This document shows positions 6,669 through 6,942 of a stretch of 6,942 nt of DNA, piece after piece. The stretch comes from Syntrophales bacterium (GTDB lineage: Bacteria > Desulfobacterota > Syntrophia > Syntrophales > UBA2192), in assembly GCA_025454095.1 (NCBI GenBank), contig JALOPC010000077.1:1-6942 (forward strand), written 5' to 3'. The notes beneath the pieces are model-generated. The model saw only the letters and a list, made by a program, of their open reading frames with translations, was not told the origin of the DNA and did not search any database. Made by a program: the position numbers and the translations under genes. Positions within the stretch are counted from its first letter, which is position 1; each line of letters starts with the position of its first letter.

Positions 6669-6942
6669 ACGGCGTCGTCATCGTCGACAAGCCGGCGGGC
6701 ATCACGTCCCATGACGTCGTGGACCGGGTCAGAAAGCTTCTCGGCGAAAAAAAAGCGGGCCACACCGGGACCCTGGACCCCATGGCGACCGGCGTGCTTC
6801 CCGTGTGCATCGGCGAGGCGACGAAGCTGGCCTCCTTTCTCACGGGCGACGACAAGGTCTACGAGGTCACGATGCGCCTGGGCGTCCGGACGGACACCCA
6901 GGACATGACCGGGCAGGTGCTGGCCGAACAGGAGCCCCGGGT
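6665..6942 (+). CDS. truB: tRNA pseudouridine(55) synthase TruB (5' part, cut by window edge)
   Basis: TruB converts U55 in the T-loop of nearly all tRNAs to pseudouridine and also acts as a tRNA folding chaperone. The first 92 residues are present and open to the right edge. They start [19 protein letters not shown], the typical family N-terminus. They include the catalytic motif [14 protein letters not shown] at 32-45, with the nucleophile Asp38 (Asp48 in Escherichia coli), and the [17 protein letters not shown] stretch of the catalytic domain near 64-80. The ATG overlaps the nrnA stop in an ATGA (6665-6668), a classic sign of coupled translation; no good Shine-Dalgarno precedes it. The catalytic domain's remainder and the PUA domain should lie outside the window. 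Confidence 0.96.
   Translation, partial: MNGVVIVDKPAGITSHDVVDRVRKLLGEKKAGHTGTLDPMATGVLPVCIGEATKLASFLTGDDKVYEVTMRLGVRTDTQDMTGQVLAEQEPR

Noticed and set aside
1..6942. Search for CRISPR arrays, insertion sequences, defence genes or integration sites
   Set aside because: No direct-repeat spacer pattern, transposase, terminal inverted repeats or integrase is visible; the window is a core housekeeping operon.

Overview
The window holds a conserved bacterial translation and transcription operon read entirely on the + strand. The order is rimP - nusA - infB - DUF503 (YlxP-like) - rbfA - nrnA (DHH phosphoesterase) - truB, with truB cut by the right edge. The coding DNA is GC-rich, with strong G/C preference at third codon positions; this also produces many long shadow ORFs. 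The gene order, a DUF503 gene between infB and rbfA, an NrnA-type DHH protein between rbfA and truB, and the absence of ylxR and ylxQ fit a high-GC deltaproteobacterium (Desulfobacterota / Syntrophobacterales-like). That placement is inferred from gene order and protein character, without a database search.

Positions 1-435 carry no convincing gene. This stretch is pyrimidine-rich and has several hairpins followed by T-runs. The clearest is a good intrinsic terminator at 363-391, only 45 bases before the rimP start. It may end an upstream transcript or small RNA, or it may be a leader attenuator for the operon. The second reading is attractive because NusA, a termination factor, is encoded just downstream and is known to control its own operon in other bacteria.

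From 436 to the end the genes are tightly packed. rimP (30S maturation), nusA (elongation/termination factor, with a strong Shine-Dalgarno), infB (IF2), a DUF503 gene, rbfA (30S maturation), nrnA (nano-RNA / pAp phosphatase) and truB (tRNA psi55 synthase) follow each other. DUF503/rbfA and rbfA/nrnA each overlap by 20 bases and nrnA/truB by 4 bases (ATGA), so translational coupling is likely in the distal half. Together the products build the 30S subunit, start translation, tune RNA polymerase, recycle short RNA and modify tRNA.

No new defence, mobile or biosynthetic system is visible. The most unusual element is the infB-DUF503 junction (4936-5040). Nearly the whole junction is two inverted tandem arrays of a 9-base unit (consensus GACCGGATA). 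They can fold into a long imperfect hairpin, and the last unit supplies the ATG of the DUF503 gene. The rimP leader with its possible attenuator is the second item worth a look.
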